From positions 67,217,645-67,281,644 of the forward strand of contig NC_090981.1 in the NCBI RefSeq assembly GCF_040807025.1: a stretch of 64,000 nt of DNA, given 5' to 3'. A program made the position numbers and the translations under genes. Below, piece after piece: positions 48,976-62,030 of the stretch. Below the pieces are notes generated by a model. It made no database searches and had not been told where the DNA came from. It worked only from the letters and a program-made list of their open reading frames with translations. Source of the stretch: Struthio camelus. Its lineage: Eukaryota; Chordata; Aves; Struthioniformes; Struthionidae. How positions within the stretch are numbered: position 1 is the stretch's first letter; every line of letters starts with the position of its first letter.

Positions 48976-51900
48976 GTAAGTTGGGCAGGCTTCATTGTAC
49001 ATATGTACTCAAATGTACTTTGTTTCCCATCCTAAGGGGCTGCGTGCCTGGCTTTGGCATTACAGTGGAGATTGGGGCCTCCTCTGGGAGACCGTGATGT
49101 TGCTTGCTCCAGGTGCAGTTAGGGTTTGTAACCTAACTGATCTCAACCTGAGTTCAGTTTGGCCATACAGAAAATATTAATGGCTGGAGCTGGTTCTCAG
49201 GTGCTCTTCAGGCTGTTTCTTGGACCAGGAAGCTGAAGTATGCATATTGTAGCGATCGTGGATTTGCTCCTTATGAAGGAGAGAAATAGAAGACCCCAAG
49301 GTCATTGTTTAATTCTTCTGTAGGTCCTGATATATTGAAGTGCAATATGGAAAGGCAATGCATGCTTAGAGTGATGAAGCCTTATTCCATGAATTTTGTA
49401 CAGGAGAAGGGCATCTGCAGGAAAAAGAGCTTGAGACCACAGGGCAGGTCAAGGATGAGTACACAGGGCAACAGGTCAGCAAATGAAACATTGCTTCTGG
49501 GTGATCTCTGCGAAACTTCTCATATTTAGTCTTTTAAGTCTGTTGGTGTTCCTAGGCACCAGCAGCTCCTATCTGCCATACGCTGTTTGTGGCAAATTGG
49601 TGGAAATCTGTGTGCTAACACTGATTTTTGTCTTATTTCTAAACCTGATGTCTAGAGCACAAGACATGTCTCCATCTAACCTAATGTCTCTGTCACAGCA
49701 GATGTAATCTGGTTATATATAAAAATGGTATCTCTTCTGGAAGTCATGTAGAGAGGCTTGAAAAAGCTATGCTATTGGTGCAATGAAAGAATAAATTTAT
49801 TCTTGAAGAGCATGAAGAACTCCTTACAGAGATGTGAACGTGCTGTGTCAGGAAGAAATATCAAGGAACCAGTTCTGGCTAGGGAAGGTGACTGTGGAGA
49901 AGCAAGACATGCAGGTCAGAGGTGGGGGTCTCCAAAATGGAGACATGGCGTGACAATTACACGTTCTCCAACCCTGCAGCAAGCTGCTTTTTGTCTGCCT
50001 CTCCTTGTCGTCTTTGCTTACTCTGCCCTGCGTAGCACAAAAAGGGCAGCAGACTTCACCAGCTTGGTGCAGCACATATTCATTTGTTTTCTCAGTTTAT
50101 TTCTAGCCTTAAGTGTGGAGCAGGGCTCCCATCTGCCGGGGAGGAGGTGACCGAGTGATGCTCAGGAGAGAAGGTGGACAGAGAGGAGCAGTGAGCCAGC
50201 CCAAGGCTGCAGACCCACTCGCTTCGCCTCATGGGCCAGAGAGAGGGGATGCTCTTCCCAGGACTTTAGCCTTGCAGCAGAAGGATGGCCCCGGAAAGCT
50301 GGGGCACAACAGGTTTAAGGGTGCAAACTGAAGCAGGGAATGGCATCTTCTCAGCCTGTTTCCCCATGGGTATGCATGTGTTCAGAGCAGCTGGGAAGCA
50401 GACAGAAGTACCTTGCAATTAGCCTCCCACTTTGCAGGTGTAGTGGCAGAGGCTGGGGTTTTTGAAGCAGCCCTTGGTAGCTCGCCATGCGTCCCAAGTC
50501 ACGGGAGACACGTGGCTCAGTCCCCTGCAATGCTTTGAGGATTTCGACAGTGAGATTTACTGTGCTGGAGCACGAGCCTATCTGTCCTTCGACAATGGGC
50601 AGTTCCTGATGATTTAGGGAAAGATAGTCTTCTGTAACAGCTACTGCACTGTCACATAGGCAGTGATGGTGTAGAGATAGGAGTGTTTCCCTTCTCTCAC
50701 CTTAAACTATGAGCTCTTTTCATCTTTACTAACCAGTGCTGAAGAGTGGGTATTTTCGTAGTGATCAGAGAATTATGCCACCTCATTTAAAAAAACCCAG
50801 CTTTAATATTTGACCCCAGAATGGCAGCATTTCTTAGTGGTACGGTTGCAGACAGCAGGCAGAGGGAAGGCTCCTTAGCCAGGCTGGTGGGGGGAAGGTT
50901 TAGTTTACATTGGGTAGCTAGTGAAAGCCACTGTTCATCTTGGCATCTTGCAACGTGCTTTGCTTCCGGCTCCAAGGAACAACAGGAGCCCCAGCACCTG
51001 ACCTTTAAAGTCATCATTGCTCAACTACATTCTTGCTGAAGTCATTTTATCCTGATTTTGCCCCAAACTGATTATGGGAAGTGGTCTCATTTGCCCTAGA
51101 GAGGGACTTGTGTCATGAGGATGGCTCTTTAGGAGATAGGGAGGCTTTGATATTCCACCAAATCAGCCTCAAAGGAAATATTTCACTCCGAAGAAAAGAC
51201 ATGAGGAAAATGCAGAGAAGACAGACAAATAAGTATCTCCCCAACTGATGGACCTGTGTGTTGTCTTGTATGGTGGTTCAATGTCATCATTAAGATACAG
51301 AAAAGGTGGTGGTGCGGAGAAGGAAGAGGGATGCTCACGTTGCCTTTATAAGTGATTTTATTTCTGGCACGTGGTTATTCTTCCCAGACCTATGAAGAGG
51401 CAGAGTTCAGGACCCACAGACAGGGATGGCTGTCGGAGGGGCGGTGGGGTCCCTTGTGGGGGCAGCTCGGCTGGGCTGGGCCGTGGCTGGGTTCCGGAAG
51501 CATTGTGGGAAATGGCCGTGGTGGAGGTATGGGGGATCCTCACGGAGGGTGTAGAGGGATCATGGACATTGCTGTAATGTAGCCAGCAAGACCATTTTTG
51601 CTTGGGTTATTCCGACTTGCTGCAGGTTATCCTGCCTAGCCAGGACGATGCAGGCGCTGCTCTTGGCAGCAAGTCATTCTGGAGTAATTGGCAGCAATAA
51701 TTCTCCCTCCATGCCTTTTAGGGGGAAGGAGCTTCCACAGAAAAACTAATACAGCTTCTAAAGTCATATGTGTGTTTGGGACTTTTCCCCAAGCTCATAT
51801 TTATGAGGGACTTCCCGTGTGGGAGTGTGTGGGAGTACCTTCCTGCAGGGTCTGGAACTGCCACCGTTGGGGTGGTCTATGTCCTTGCTGCATGGCAGAT

Positions 51901-52093
51901 ATTGGGCCTGGCCCTCCACCTTTGACTGTTGGGATTTTCACTGCAGTTCCTGCAAGTCTGAAATTTCTATAAGATATTAGCTTTTTTAACCCTGCAAATC
52001 TCAATTTTCTATTGATGAAAATTTAAATGTTTAATTTTCCATATGCTCTGATGCACTTAGTTCTCTTATTAGTTTGAACTTGATTTCTTTCAC
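48976..52093. other. Unique non-coding sequence, CpG-poor
   Basis: No gene, RNA gene or transposon is recognised. Short frames (for example 49,758-50,150 plus) have no domain resemblance. The stretch just before this block (48,890-48,975) is described as a weak exon candidate among the findings. Confidence 0.5.
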
Positions 52094-52146
52094 AGAGTCA
52101 CAGAATGGTTGAGGTTGGAAGGGACCTCTGGAGATCTAGTTCACCA
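52094..52146 (-). repeat. Very short avian CR1 tail, minus strand
   Basis: The plus strand reads CACAGAGTCACAGAATGGTT followed by GAGGTTGGAAGGGACCTCTG and GAGATCTAGTTC. This is the reverse complement of the highly conserved 3' end of bird CR1 elements. Only about 50 bp remain, consistent with the extreme 5' truncation typical of CR1 insertion. It is much less diverged than the other CR1 remnants here, so it is the youngest insertion and the best taxonomic hint in the window. Confidence 0.9.
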
Positions 52147-52879
52147 TTAGGGTGATTTCTTTAGCTCATGGGAGCTGCAAAATGGAAATTATAATTCTAG
52201 CTGCCATTCTTTCCTGGAGGACTGTTTTTGTGGTAGGGTTGTATTTCCCATAATGTAATAAAACCATGTAACGCATGTGAAGGGAGGCAGACTGACTTGT
52301 CTTTCCATTAAGCAGGGGATATATTCAGCCTGGGATGCATAATTCAGAAGGGAGAATGAGGCTAGAATGACAGCCTCCGAAAAGCATCGAAAGATGAGGT
52401 TTTTGTGGTTCACTGAGAGTCACGTGCCTGTGGTGCATAACGGGAGAGTTTGGCTATGGAGCCTGGTCAGATCAATTCCTACAGATTGGCTCCTGTAGGA
52501 AAGACATTTAAGGCTAGAGAAATGCAATTTGAGAGACTTGGAATTTGAGAGAGTTGAGATAACTTGGAACAAATTGTGTTTTTCTCACTTCAGGAAACCA
52601 GGACAAAATACCTCAGTTTGAGGGGATTCTGAAGTGTTTATGTAGGATGAAAAGGTTAAAAATGAAAGACCTGAACATCCTTTCTCGGAAATATTTGGAA
52701 GTGTGTTGCAATTGCCTCTTCAGAACACGAATTTCCTTCCTCTGAAGTATTCTGAGACTCCTGACTTGGAAATAAGTCACTTTCCCCTGGGGTGTGCTGT
52801 TATTCTGTGTGGGCACCCTGTTTGGCAGCAGTGGTGCCACCACCAGAACCAACCTCATGGGGCCAGAACAGATCAGTCA
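52147..52879. other. Unique non-coding sequence
   Basis: Nothing is recognised. Overlapping near-duplicate words (GAGAGACTTGGAATTTGAGAGA near 52,530) are local simple duplication. Confidence 0.5.
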
Positions 52880-53335
52880 CAGCTATTGCTGTAATGCTGC
52901 ATCCTGCTCTTGGGCTGCTGTTCCTGAAAGGTGCTAACAAACTGGAGAGGGACCGAAGAAGACTGGGAAAAGTCATTTGCACTCTGCAAGACCTCCATTA
53001 GAAGAAAATTTGTTCATTTTTTCCTGAAAGAAAACTATGGATGAATTGGTTAAATCTTTCCAGGAAGGCATGATTTCTAAAAGCATGAGTGCTCCTTAAA
53101 CACTTAAAAGTCTTACTAAAAGCTGGAAGCCAGCAATGTCAGATTAGACAGAAGAAGCACATCTCTAACTGTGAGGGTAATTAACACCAGGAATGTCTTA
53201 TCTGGGGTTGTGACGGGATTTGATCAAAACTGGAGCTTGCTATTTTCCTAAAATAAATTCTGTAACTCCTCCACAATCAAGGAGGTGATAGAGGAATTGC
53301 TCAGCCTTGTGAAAATTAGAGGTCAGTTTAAGTGG
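52880..53335 (+). repeat. Ancient CR1 LINE remnant, from after the reverse transcriptase to near the 3' end
   Basis: 'GCTAACAAACTGGAGAGGGA' near 52,932 corresponds to the CR1 segment encoding a DKLERVQ/R-like helix. 'AACTGTGAGGGTAATTAACA' near 53,166 and 'GGGTTGTGACGGGATTTGAT' near 53,205 correspond to the later CR1 piece with a GTGAGGGTAATTAACcAttGGAACAA signature. AGAGGTCAG near 53,320 fits the start of the terminal region. Order and orientation agree with one plus-strand element carrying many indels. It does not encode an intact frame. Confidence 0.7.
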
Positions 53336-56300
53336 TTTCCACAGTTTCTTTCAGCGTAGAAACAGCAAAGCTTTCACCTTATGCCTGCAAGTATGAGCAA
53401 AATCAAAAAAGGAATTACCAATAACGCACAGATCTGGAGTTCTGCCTGGTGTGAGAATGTCCCTATTTTCCCTGCGTAGGGAGTAAAAACCAAACGCATG
53501 AAATAAATTGGCAAGTAGAAATTTCCCTTCAATGCAATGCTAAGACTGAAATTTCTCTCTGGCTTGTGCAGAGCTATAGACGCTGGAGAAAATTTTCCAC
53601 TTAGGGAGATACTTCAAGGAAGAAGAAAAATCAAGTGGGTAGTTGCCCATGAGCAGTGGGCAGAAACTGGGCAACAGCCTCTGCCTCCCACTTTCCCCTT
53701 GAGAGGGGAAAGTATTGTTAAATGGAGGTTAACCTTTTGGGCTGAAATAGCCCGTTTCGTGTTGGCCTCCTCTGGGAGGTGCTGAAGCTTTTCTTTTGAG
53801 GGGAAGAATAGCAGCGGATGGGGAAGGGAAAAGTGGTTTGTGAGCCTTTTGGCAGGGCCCAAGAAGCCACCTAGTTCCTGGCAGCAGGAGATATGATGAG
53901 TTCTTGGTGGCCAGAAATCCCGGGAAGAGGCAGCTACCAGCCGGTGTGCCAGGGCCTGTTTTACATAAGGGAGCGCAGGAAAAAAGGCTTTCTAGTCCCT
54001 GATCTGAACACCTCGACCAGATCAAGCAGTGCTGGCTCTGCTGTCATGACAAACAGAAAACTCTTTTTTATTGTAAAATTGACCTTCCCGCACACGAAGT
54101 ACCCCCAAAGCCCAGGGAACGCTGAGCTGAATTAAGTCTTGGAACAAATGCAGAAACTTGCTGCCTGAAGCACCTTGCTCTTAATGATTTCTGATGCCTT
54201 TCAATAACTGTCCCCTTCTCATGTCCCCCCTTATCTCTTTGGGATGAGTTATTCCTTCCTGGAGAGAGGCAAAAACTACTTTTGGGTGTGTGATCAACTG
54301 GCCTTTCTTGTGAGTTATCTGTTGGCAAAGTGGATCTCCAGATTTTTAGTGCTGAGGAAGACAGCAAAACTTTATAGAGTGAAGAAGCTAGATTCAAGTT
54401 ACTTTACCGAAGTCTAAACCATCTAAAGACTAACTTTTGGAGTGAATGTCCTGATTGACAAATATTACAAATGTTACGGAAGAAATGTCACATCTGGGTG
54501 TTCTATGAGGTCAATGGGATGGAAGGAACCCTTTCCTTCTAAGATTAAAAAAAAGAGAAGTGTACAAGATGTTTGCATGCAAGGCCACTGCTGGCTGGAC
54601 CCCAAAGTCATTGCCTTGCCTTCACCCGATCTTAATGCCCTGTTTCTTGTGGCTAGTGAGTCGCTGCAGCACTTTTTTGGCTGCTCTGCTAGATGGTGCT
54701 GTTGCCCTGGTTTCCGAGAGACGTTTTGGAGCTGGTCTTCAGCAGATGGTCCTCGGAGGAGAATTAACGCTTATTCAATTAATGCCCACTGTATTGGTCA
54801 GAGCCAGCAGAAAACATGCTCCGCTCCAGAAACCGAGGGGAGCTGGAAGCAGCATGCCTGCTGCCAAATCTCCCTTCCCACCAGCCAAAAACATCATCTG
54901 AGATGGGCCAAACGTGAGCTTGAATTTGCCTCTGGACAGGGAAGCCTCACTAATAAATGGAAATAAAGTATACGGTCTTGTATGGCTCAAACAAGTCACG
55001 CTGCTGTATGAGCAATGTTTTTAATCTCATGGTATTAGAGGGACAAGGAAAACAAACTCTGCGGGAATGTCAGGAGATTAAGACAGGCAGCAAATGCTCT
55101 CGTGCAGCCGTTAAACTTTTGTTTGATTGTTTTTGAAATCTTTTAATAATTTTTTTGTTTAAAAAGCTTTAATTTAAAAAAGATTTAAATAACAAGTGGG
55201 ACATCTGAAGGAAAACTTCTTCTCTTTTTGTTACTATCAGGCAGAAGCCTATTCTGAGTTTCTCCGCTGCAGCTCTGGAGTGACTTCACTGCACTTGGTC
55301 GCTAGCGTTTAATGTTCATGCCAAGCATTTCTTTGAGGAATATTCCCAATTTCTCAAACTATGTGCAGAGCTGGGGAAATGCACTCGCCAGCCGGAGCAG
55401 AAAAGACAAGTTGCTATTATACTTCCTGGTAATTAAAGCAGGGGCAAAACTACTTGGGGACCGAAATAAGCGTGTGAAAAATTGGGAGCTCTTTAGGAGT
55501 GGCAAAGAGCAGAGACGGTATTAGGGCTACAGCTTCAAAACATGCAGAGAACTGACTTTAGGTCCCTGGTGCCTTCACGGGAGCATGAGCTGAACTCAAT
55601 TTTGCTGGTTTTGGCCTCGGGGAAGGGGACGTTTCTGACCATGCGGCTGTGGCGCGAGGACAGCTCTCAATCTCTCCTGCTGGAGCCAATCTGCATTTTC
55701 CAGCTAATTCAATATTAATTGCAGCAGTGACTTGAACCTGAGTCTCCCCCGTCCCAGCTGCACGCCCTGCCGGCAGAGCTGCAAGGTCACGCTGGCCCGA
55801 TAAATGTTTAATTACAGTAGTGAGCGGAGCAGCTTTGCTGGAGGTGGCCGAGACAGCCGGCGTTCGGGATGTTACCCGGGAAGATGCAGAGCCAGGCGAT
55901 GCTGGAGAGGGGGCTGCCAGCTCCCGCCTGAGCAGCAGCGCTGGCATCAGGCAACCATTTTGTTGGGTTTTCCTCCCCAGATTGGGTTAACGTGAGCAGA
56001 GTGCTAATGGCTTTATTATTACCATTTTTAACACGGCGCCCGTGGAAAACGCAGGTGGGATGGGGTGCAGCCTGTGGTGGGGAGCACCTGGCGAGAGCTG
56101 TGTGTGCTTCCCCTAATAGCTCAGTGAACATAAATCACTGCTGACCCACTTGCCTTGCTGCCTACTCTTCTGGTCCTGATTACTGCGATGATGGGCAGTG
56201 ACAGAGAGACCCAGCACTTTTCTAGTATGCGGTGGTGGGTCTGGGTCTGAGGGATGGAGATGGAGGTGGGGGTAGGGAAGGGTGCTAAATTTGCCGGCAG

Positions 56301-57849
56301 TGCTAAAAAAGAGTAAGTGGAAATGTCCCTTCTGTTTTACCACCTGGATGGGGGCTCTCCCAACAAGCCCAGCCCACAGCTGGAGAAATGGCTCTAGGTG
56401 ACTTATCTGCAGTCAGAGGAGGTGTTAACGGTGGAAACTTAACCCGGATCTCCCACCTCAAATGCCACTCTTCACCATGATCAACCTCCACCTCTCCAGC
56501 TGGCTAGAAAAAAGAAATACCTTGTGCCTCCTGCAATAGCAAGGAGAAATTTAAGACTGCAGAAGTAGGACATTTAAGTGTTGTTGCGTGCCTGCTGGTA
56601 ATTTAGGCATTTAGGAGAGACGCATGGGGAGCCTGATTGTTTCCAGGAGAGTTGCTGTTGTTTCCTCGAGAGCCGACTTTCCCGGGCGCGCAGGAACGAC
56701 TCTACCACCAGCAGGCCAACCTCAGCCATGAGGCCACGGAGACGTTTGGCTGGAGCAGGTAGAGGAGCGAGTGCCGAGGAGGGCAGCCGCTTGACAGCAC
56801 CCTCTGCATCTCAAGTGAATAGTGTAACAGCGCTCGAGTCCTAGCTCTGTGGATGAGGTGGCTTAGTAACCATTGAAACTCGAACGCAAGTGCCTGATGG
56901 AGAGAATCTTGAAAAATACTTGGTTTCTGGTGCCTTAACTAGTCTATGAAAGCAGCCGCAGATTGAAAACGGATTGCGCTAGCTCAATTTTTTGGAGGGA
57001 CTATTTAACGCATGTATTTCCGGCGTGCCCCTTTGAAAGCAGCTAGTTTCTTGTAACATCGAATTATCTGTGAAATCCCTGTCGAGGTGGGGCGAGCTCT
57101 AAGCAAGCACCGAGCGGGGCTGGCGATGGGCTTGCAGGACTTCTCCCAACAGATCACGCAAAGTGCGGGGAAGGCGGGAAACTTCCTCAATAAATAGATT
57201 TTCTGAGGATGGGTGGGAAAACACGGACGAGCTGGGTCTCTAAAAGGCAGAGCAGAGGAAGGAGCCGACCCGGCGAGGCAGCCGATGGGCCACGTTATTC
57301 GCTGAGGCTCTTGTGGTCTCCTGCCCTCCTCTCTGTGCCGCTAACAGCCCACCCACCACTCTTTCTGATAGCACGCCCTTACGGTTCCAACAATTTCAAC
57401 CGCTTAAAACGCCCGTTAACGTTGAAACTTCTCACTTATTGAATAGCAGGCTGGCGTAATGAAGTCCACCTGTTAATCCACTCGCAGGTAATTGTGATGA
57501 TAATAAACTTGCTCAGGATTACTGTTTCTGAAAATGCATCCCCCTGCACTGCCTTGGCACTGAGCGGTTTTGCTAATTGGCCCCAGTCGTGGTCACCCCC
57601 GGATTATACCTAGAATCTGTTTGAAAACCTTCCTCCCTCCACAGTCTACTATCCATATCCCTTTGCGAGCCTAGGACAGCTAAATAAATGAAATAAATAA
57701 GGAATTAATCTGACGCAAGCTTCGTGAAAACAAGTACTTTCTCAACAGGAGCCAACTGAATAATTTGCGATGAATAATTTATCCGACATCTTTCTCCGCT
57801 CATAGAGTTTCAGCAAACAGACTTCTGCTTCCTCCAGCTAACAGTGGAA
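53336..57849. other. Unique non-coding sequence
   Basis: No gene or repeat is recognised. Frames of 100-174 codons (54,442-54,966 plus; 55,558-55,947 minus; 55,808-56,131 minus) have no domain resemblance. The part 57,440-57,790 is AT-rich and complex with several TAAT cores. Confidence 0.5.
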
Positions 57850-58330
57850 AGCTTGTGACGAAGGTGGGGTCCATGTTCGTAACAGGACGGCTTGTTCACG
57901 AAGAGCCGCCTCTCCCCGGCATCCCTACCTGCAGTTTTACAGCTTTTCCTTTTTGCAGGGAGCTGCATGCCGAGAGATATGCGTGTCTCCTGGAGGCTTG
58001 CAGTACGGGGCTGTGCCGGAGGCTCGGGGCCGTAAATCGCTCTGCTCCCGGGGGGGGTCGATGTCCCAGCTTTCCTCCCACGCGGCGCCCGTCTGTGAGC
58101 GCTGAGACGGCAGGACGCCCGGGCGAGACGCATGACGTGCTCTGTCACAGGTAAAATCATGCTGGTGTTTGCTCGCTTTCTTTCTTTCTCTCTGTACGGC
58201 ACACGTTTCGGCTTAATTGCAGTGATATGCGTATCCTCGGAGCTCGGGGGAGCCGGAGCCGAGCTCTCATCGCTGCAAGCTGGCTCGAGCTACGCGCTCG
58301 GAGACGTTGTAATCAGTGTTACGTGATTCC
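57850..58330. promoter_or_regulatory. CpG-rich patch
   Basis: CG dinucleotides are frequent from about 57,850 to 58,320, in contrast to the AT-rich sequence on both sides. A G8 run occurs near 58,051. A CACAG/GTAAAA donor-like junction lies near 58,151, after an ATG at 58,132, but no acceptor or downstream exon is recognisable. Role uncertain. Confidence 0.35.
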
Positions 58331-60584
58331 CTCGCATGCACAGCGAATCTGGGCTAAAGACTTCCTACTTCGCGCTCCCTTGACTTCCTCCTTGGGCTTG
58401 TCCACAAGAACGTTGGACAGCGAAGGAAACTTTAATTATTAAGGCTGCTACTCATAACATATTTTCTCCCGGCTAGAACAAGCTGCTTGTTTTCAGGAAA
58501 GAAAGCCTTGCAGAAAGCAATGGATTTGTCAAGCCGCAGCAGTACACGGCTGCATACAGCCCTCAGTCTGAACTTGCAGATGAAAGTGTTGACATCGCTG
58601 AGGTGGCCTTCTTAAGGCACAGCCCTCCCAAATATCCCGAGTGTCGTGAAATTTGCTCTTTTTCAGTTTCTACCCTCCCGTTTGATCTTTAACATTCAAA
58701 TACTTCAATGTCTTTAACTTTAGACTTTGTGCCTAAATCTAGTTGAGTTGCAATAGACACAGAAGACGTGTTATGTACTGTTGATAAATAAAAACATACC
58801 AAAGAAATAAATCATAAGTTACACAAAAATACACAGCCAAGAAGTCAGATGACTCTTTGGATAGTTTTCACTGCTGGACCTCTGGATCAGATGGGTATTA
58901 TTTGCCCTGTAAATTTGATTTTTCTCAAGCTGAATTCTGGCAAATATGTATTTAGATAGTTCATATTGCCACAAACCTTGACTGGTAACTTATCAGGGAT
59001 ATGAATCTCTTCTTCTAGCACCCAAACAATCAGGTGCACGTTTAATCCTGTGCTAATTGCTCTAAAGGGCTAAATTTTGAAGAGTCGCAGGGGAATCCTG
59101 AGGAAGTGTGCCTCAGTGGGAATACTCTGAGGTTCCTGAAAACGGGGCTCCTTTGAAATGCACCAAAAATGACAGCACTCAAATTGCTGCATGCTTTTAC
59201 ATCTAAATCAAGAGTGAACGTCTTGTTTTCTGACATGTTTTACTGAGATTTAAATAGGCAGTAACTGTCTTTTAATTATTAGATCAGTAATAGGTTATGT
59301 ATCTTAATCTATTATGCTCTGATTCCTAAAACATTACTATTCATCCCCCAGAATTTATGATATTTAACATGCATTAACTGTCTTTCTAAATCTCTGTAAT
59401 ATGTCTATTTAGGAATCTTAGCTTATGCATTTAAATTAGATTTAATAGGAGAGGATTTTGTGCAGCTGAAACTTTGTCCATTAAGACTATCTCTGAGGCT
59501 ACGGAAATGAAAGGTGGGCCATGGGCATCCTTAATTGCAAGGATGATCCTGCGGAGCTGGACTGGAGGCTGAAGATATCATGATTTAATGGCATGGTAGA
59601 ACTGGTGATTTACACCAAGGATGAGTTTTGCCCCAAATCCCTCTTATTTAAGATCTCTTTGCAAAAGTCAGTGCTGATTGAAACCTAACTGGGAAGAACG
59701 AAGCTTGCGAACTCGCCTCTGACATCATGGCCGTCCCTCCTCACCATGTTGCCCCATGGAGAAGTCCCCAGACAGAGGGAGCCACTCTTGACAACAAACA
59801 AGTGGCTACGTTAGTGACTTATTTTCAGATGTCTTGCTAAGTAATTGTGCATCAATCACAAACCATAAACGTGGGTTTCCAGGAGGTCAATGGGCGAAAG
59901 TTTCTGATTTGTTTCCAAAAGTGCTTCGGGGCTTGGCAGGGATGAGTCATTAAATTATTCAGTAGAGGAGTTATTTATTTTTAGCCGGGTGAGAGGAACG
60001 GGTCACGTCACTTATACTTTTAAGTTCTTTGCTTTTTTGCCAAAGTTGGGTTATAAATCAAATCCCAATGGATTGCTGCAGTGGCTAGCTCACAGCACGT
60101 ATACAAACGCCTGGTGTCCGCATCCCTCGAGATGGCCCTGCAGATTTTTGGGGCTGCTCTGCTCTGCTTTTCATATGGGTAGGTTTTCTCCATATGCTGC
60201 TAAAAGTTTCATTACTCAGCACGGAGCCCTTCTCGATGGGGGAGAAAAGCCTCTGTTTGTAGGACTGTGCATGCAAAACGGACTGTTTCTTCCCTTTTTC
60301 TTACTGAGCCTTGAACTTTCATCTGAAACTATTTTCCTCCAATTCCATCCGTATTTTCCATCTGTAACCAGGAGCAGGCTACCATGGGCTCTCCAGGCTT
60401 CACACCGCTGTGTTTTCACCCAGGGCGAGTTGGCGGCTGGCAAAACCAGACAGGCCCCCCCTCTTGACGGGGGGCAAAAAGCACTGCTTCAGGCAAACTG
60501 TTTGCAAAGAAGCGTCTGCGTTGCACAGAAAGTGTCAGTAGTGCTTCAGGAAATGGATTATCTTTCCCACTCCTAACTTAAATG
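58331..60584. other. Unique non-coding sequence
   Basis: No gene or confident repeat is seen. The 195-codon plus-strand frame 59,989-60,576 shows no family resemblance and ends where the CR1 tail begins. Confidence 0.5.
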
Positions 60585-62030
60585 TTTTTACATAGGATTG
60601 TAGAGGCGTAAGACACAGGACTGGAAAAAGCCATTTGCGTCCACGCCTGTATCAGTCAACAGTGCTGTACAAATGCCTCTGTGAATTGATTGAGCTACAC
60701 CTTAAAGCTAATTAGGTTTCTCCTCAGCACTTATCTTACTAGAAGGCTGAACTACAACCCTTGCTCTGTGATGCTTAAATTTGTTTCAGAACTGGAAGCC
60801 TCTGTGAACTTACGGCAAGCCTATATTGAGTTGTTCTTTTGGCAGCTTCGTTTCTGAGCCCTAACCGCTCGTTTTTCCCATGTGATTACCTGCTTTCGCT
60901 GTGTAATTCCAGAGATCAGTCAGATAGGCCCTGATGTTTCACTGTGTGTTGACAACTCAGCTGAGTTTTCCAGCATCCGTGGGTACAATACGTTGTCTCT
61001 GCCGTTACTGTGCTGATAGATGTTTTGTGGGCTTGCTCCAGCCTGCAGCTGTCGTACCAGCACGTGGATGCCCAGCTTCTCGTGGGATGGTCCTCCAGGG
61101 TCTTAAGAGTGTCTCTCACAATGGCACGAATACTTCCCACAAACCAGAAATGTTGTTCGGAATATGTTGTCTGACATATTTTTATTAACATTTTTCCACG
61201 TTCTTTTCGCAGCTGGGCCATGCAGGTGGCCTCCAGCCTTCTTGGAGAAATGTGCACATTAGGCAGTCTCCAACCGTAGGCCACCGGTGCGGCCCAGCTG
61301 TGAAAACGGTAAATTCCTGAGGTACATCAGACAAAGTAATCGTTTCAGGACTTCTGTTACAGCAGAAATTCCTGTTAATCTCCAGTTGCCTGATTTAGCA
61401 CTGTATGCTATGAATTTCCACCTTATGTTTCCAGTTCTCCATATCTAATAATCTGAACCTTCTCCATATTGTTGATTCTTCCCAGCTAACCAGTAAAATT
61501 AATTAATATAATTCTATTTCTTACTTTAAGGTCATTAATATGAATATCAAACAGAGCAGTCATGGAGGCTGGCTTTCCTCCAGATTTACCCTGAAGCTCC
61601 ATCCTCTCTTCCAGCATGGCCGTTCATCATAAACTTCCTTTAGTGCCTTTCAAAGTCTGTATTAATCACTATTTTTCCTGTCTTACTAATAGCTTTCCAT
61701 GTGACTACATATAAGATGCCCTTTTTTGCCTTGAGTGGTAATATCTGCCATGTTGATTTTGTCTTGGGAATAATTTATTCTATCAAAGAACAGCATCAAG
61801 CTAGAGTAGGGTGATCTTTTGGAAAAATGCACATTGTATTTTCTCCTGTTTTCCAGTTACTTTCACGTTTTTAATTGTTCTTTCCTTTGAAATTTGTTCT
61901 AAAGCTTGCGTTCTGGCGAGAGATTAGGTTTATGGGTTCAGATGTATTCTGAAGTCCTTTCCCTCGTTTCTTAAATGTACGATATTTGCTTTTTTGCCGT
62001 CAGGTGGTGCGACGTCTAAGCCGAGAGCAG
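60585..62030 (-). repeat. Ancient CR1-type LINE, minus strand, from reverse-transcriptase start to 3' end
   Basis: The minus-strand translation near 62,010-61,930 reads APPDGKKANIVHLRNEGKDF, matching the CR1/L2 reverse-transcriptase opening block (P-x-x-W-K-K-A-N-V-x-P-I-x-K-x-G). Further into the element the plus strand has the antisense of later RT blocks: CATGTTGATTTTGTCTTGGG near 61,749, AATAATTTATTCTATC near 61,769 and AAGGTCATTAATATGAATAT near 61,529. At the far left, CATAGGATTGTAGAGG near 60,591 and GGACTGGAAAAAG near 60,617 resemble the CR1 3' end in antisense. The total of about 1.4 kb fits one element that has lost a few hundred bases. The middle (about 60,830-61,430) is not recognisable. 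Coding capacity is destroyed. Confidence 0.6.

Noticed and set aside
54442-54966. 174-codon plus-strand open frame
   Set aside because: No domain recognised; overlapping alternate plus frame of 113 codons and minus frame; no splice-site support.
59989-60576. 195-codon plus-strand open frame
   Set aside because: No recognisable domain; runs up to the edge of an old CR1 tail; probably chance.
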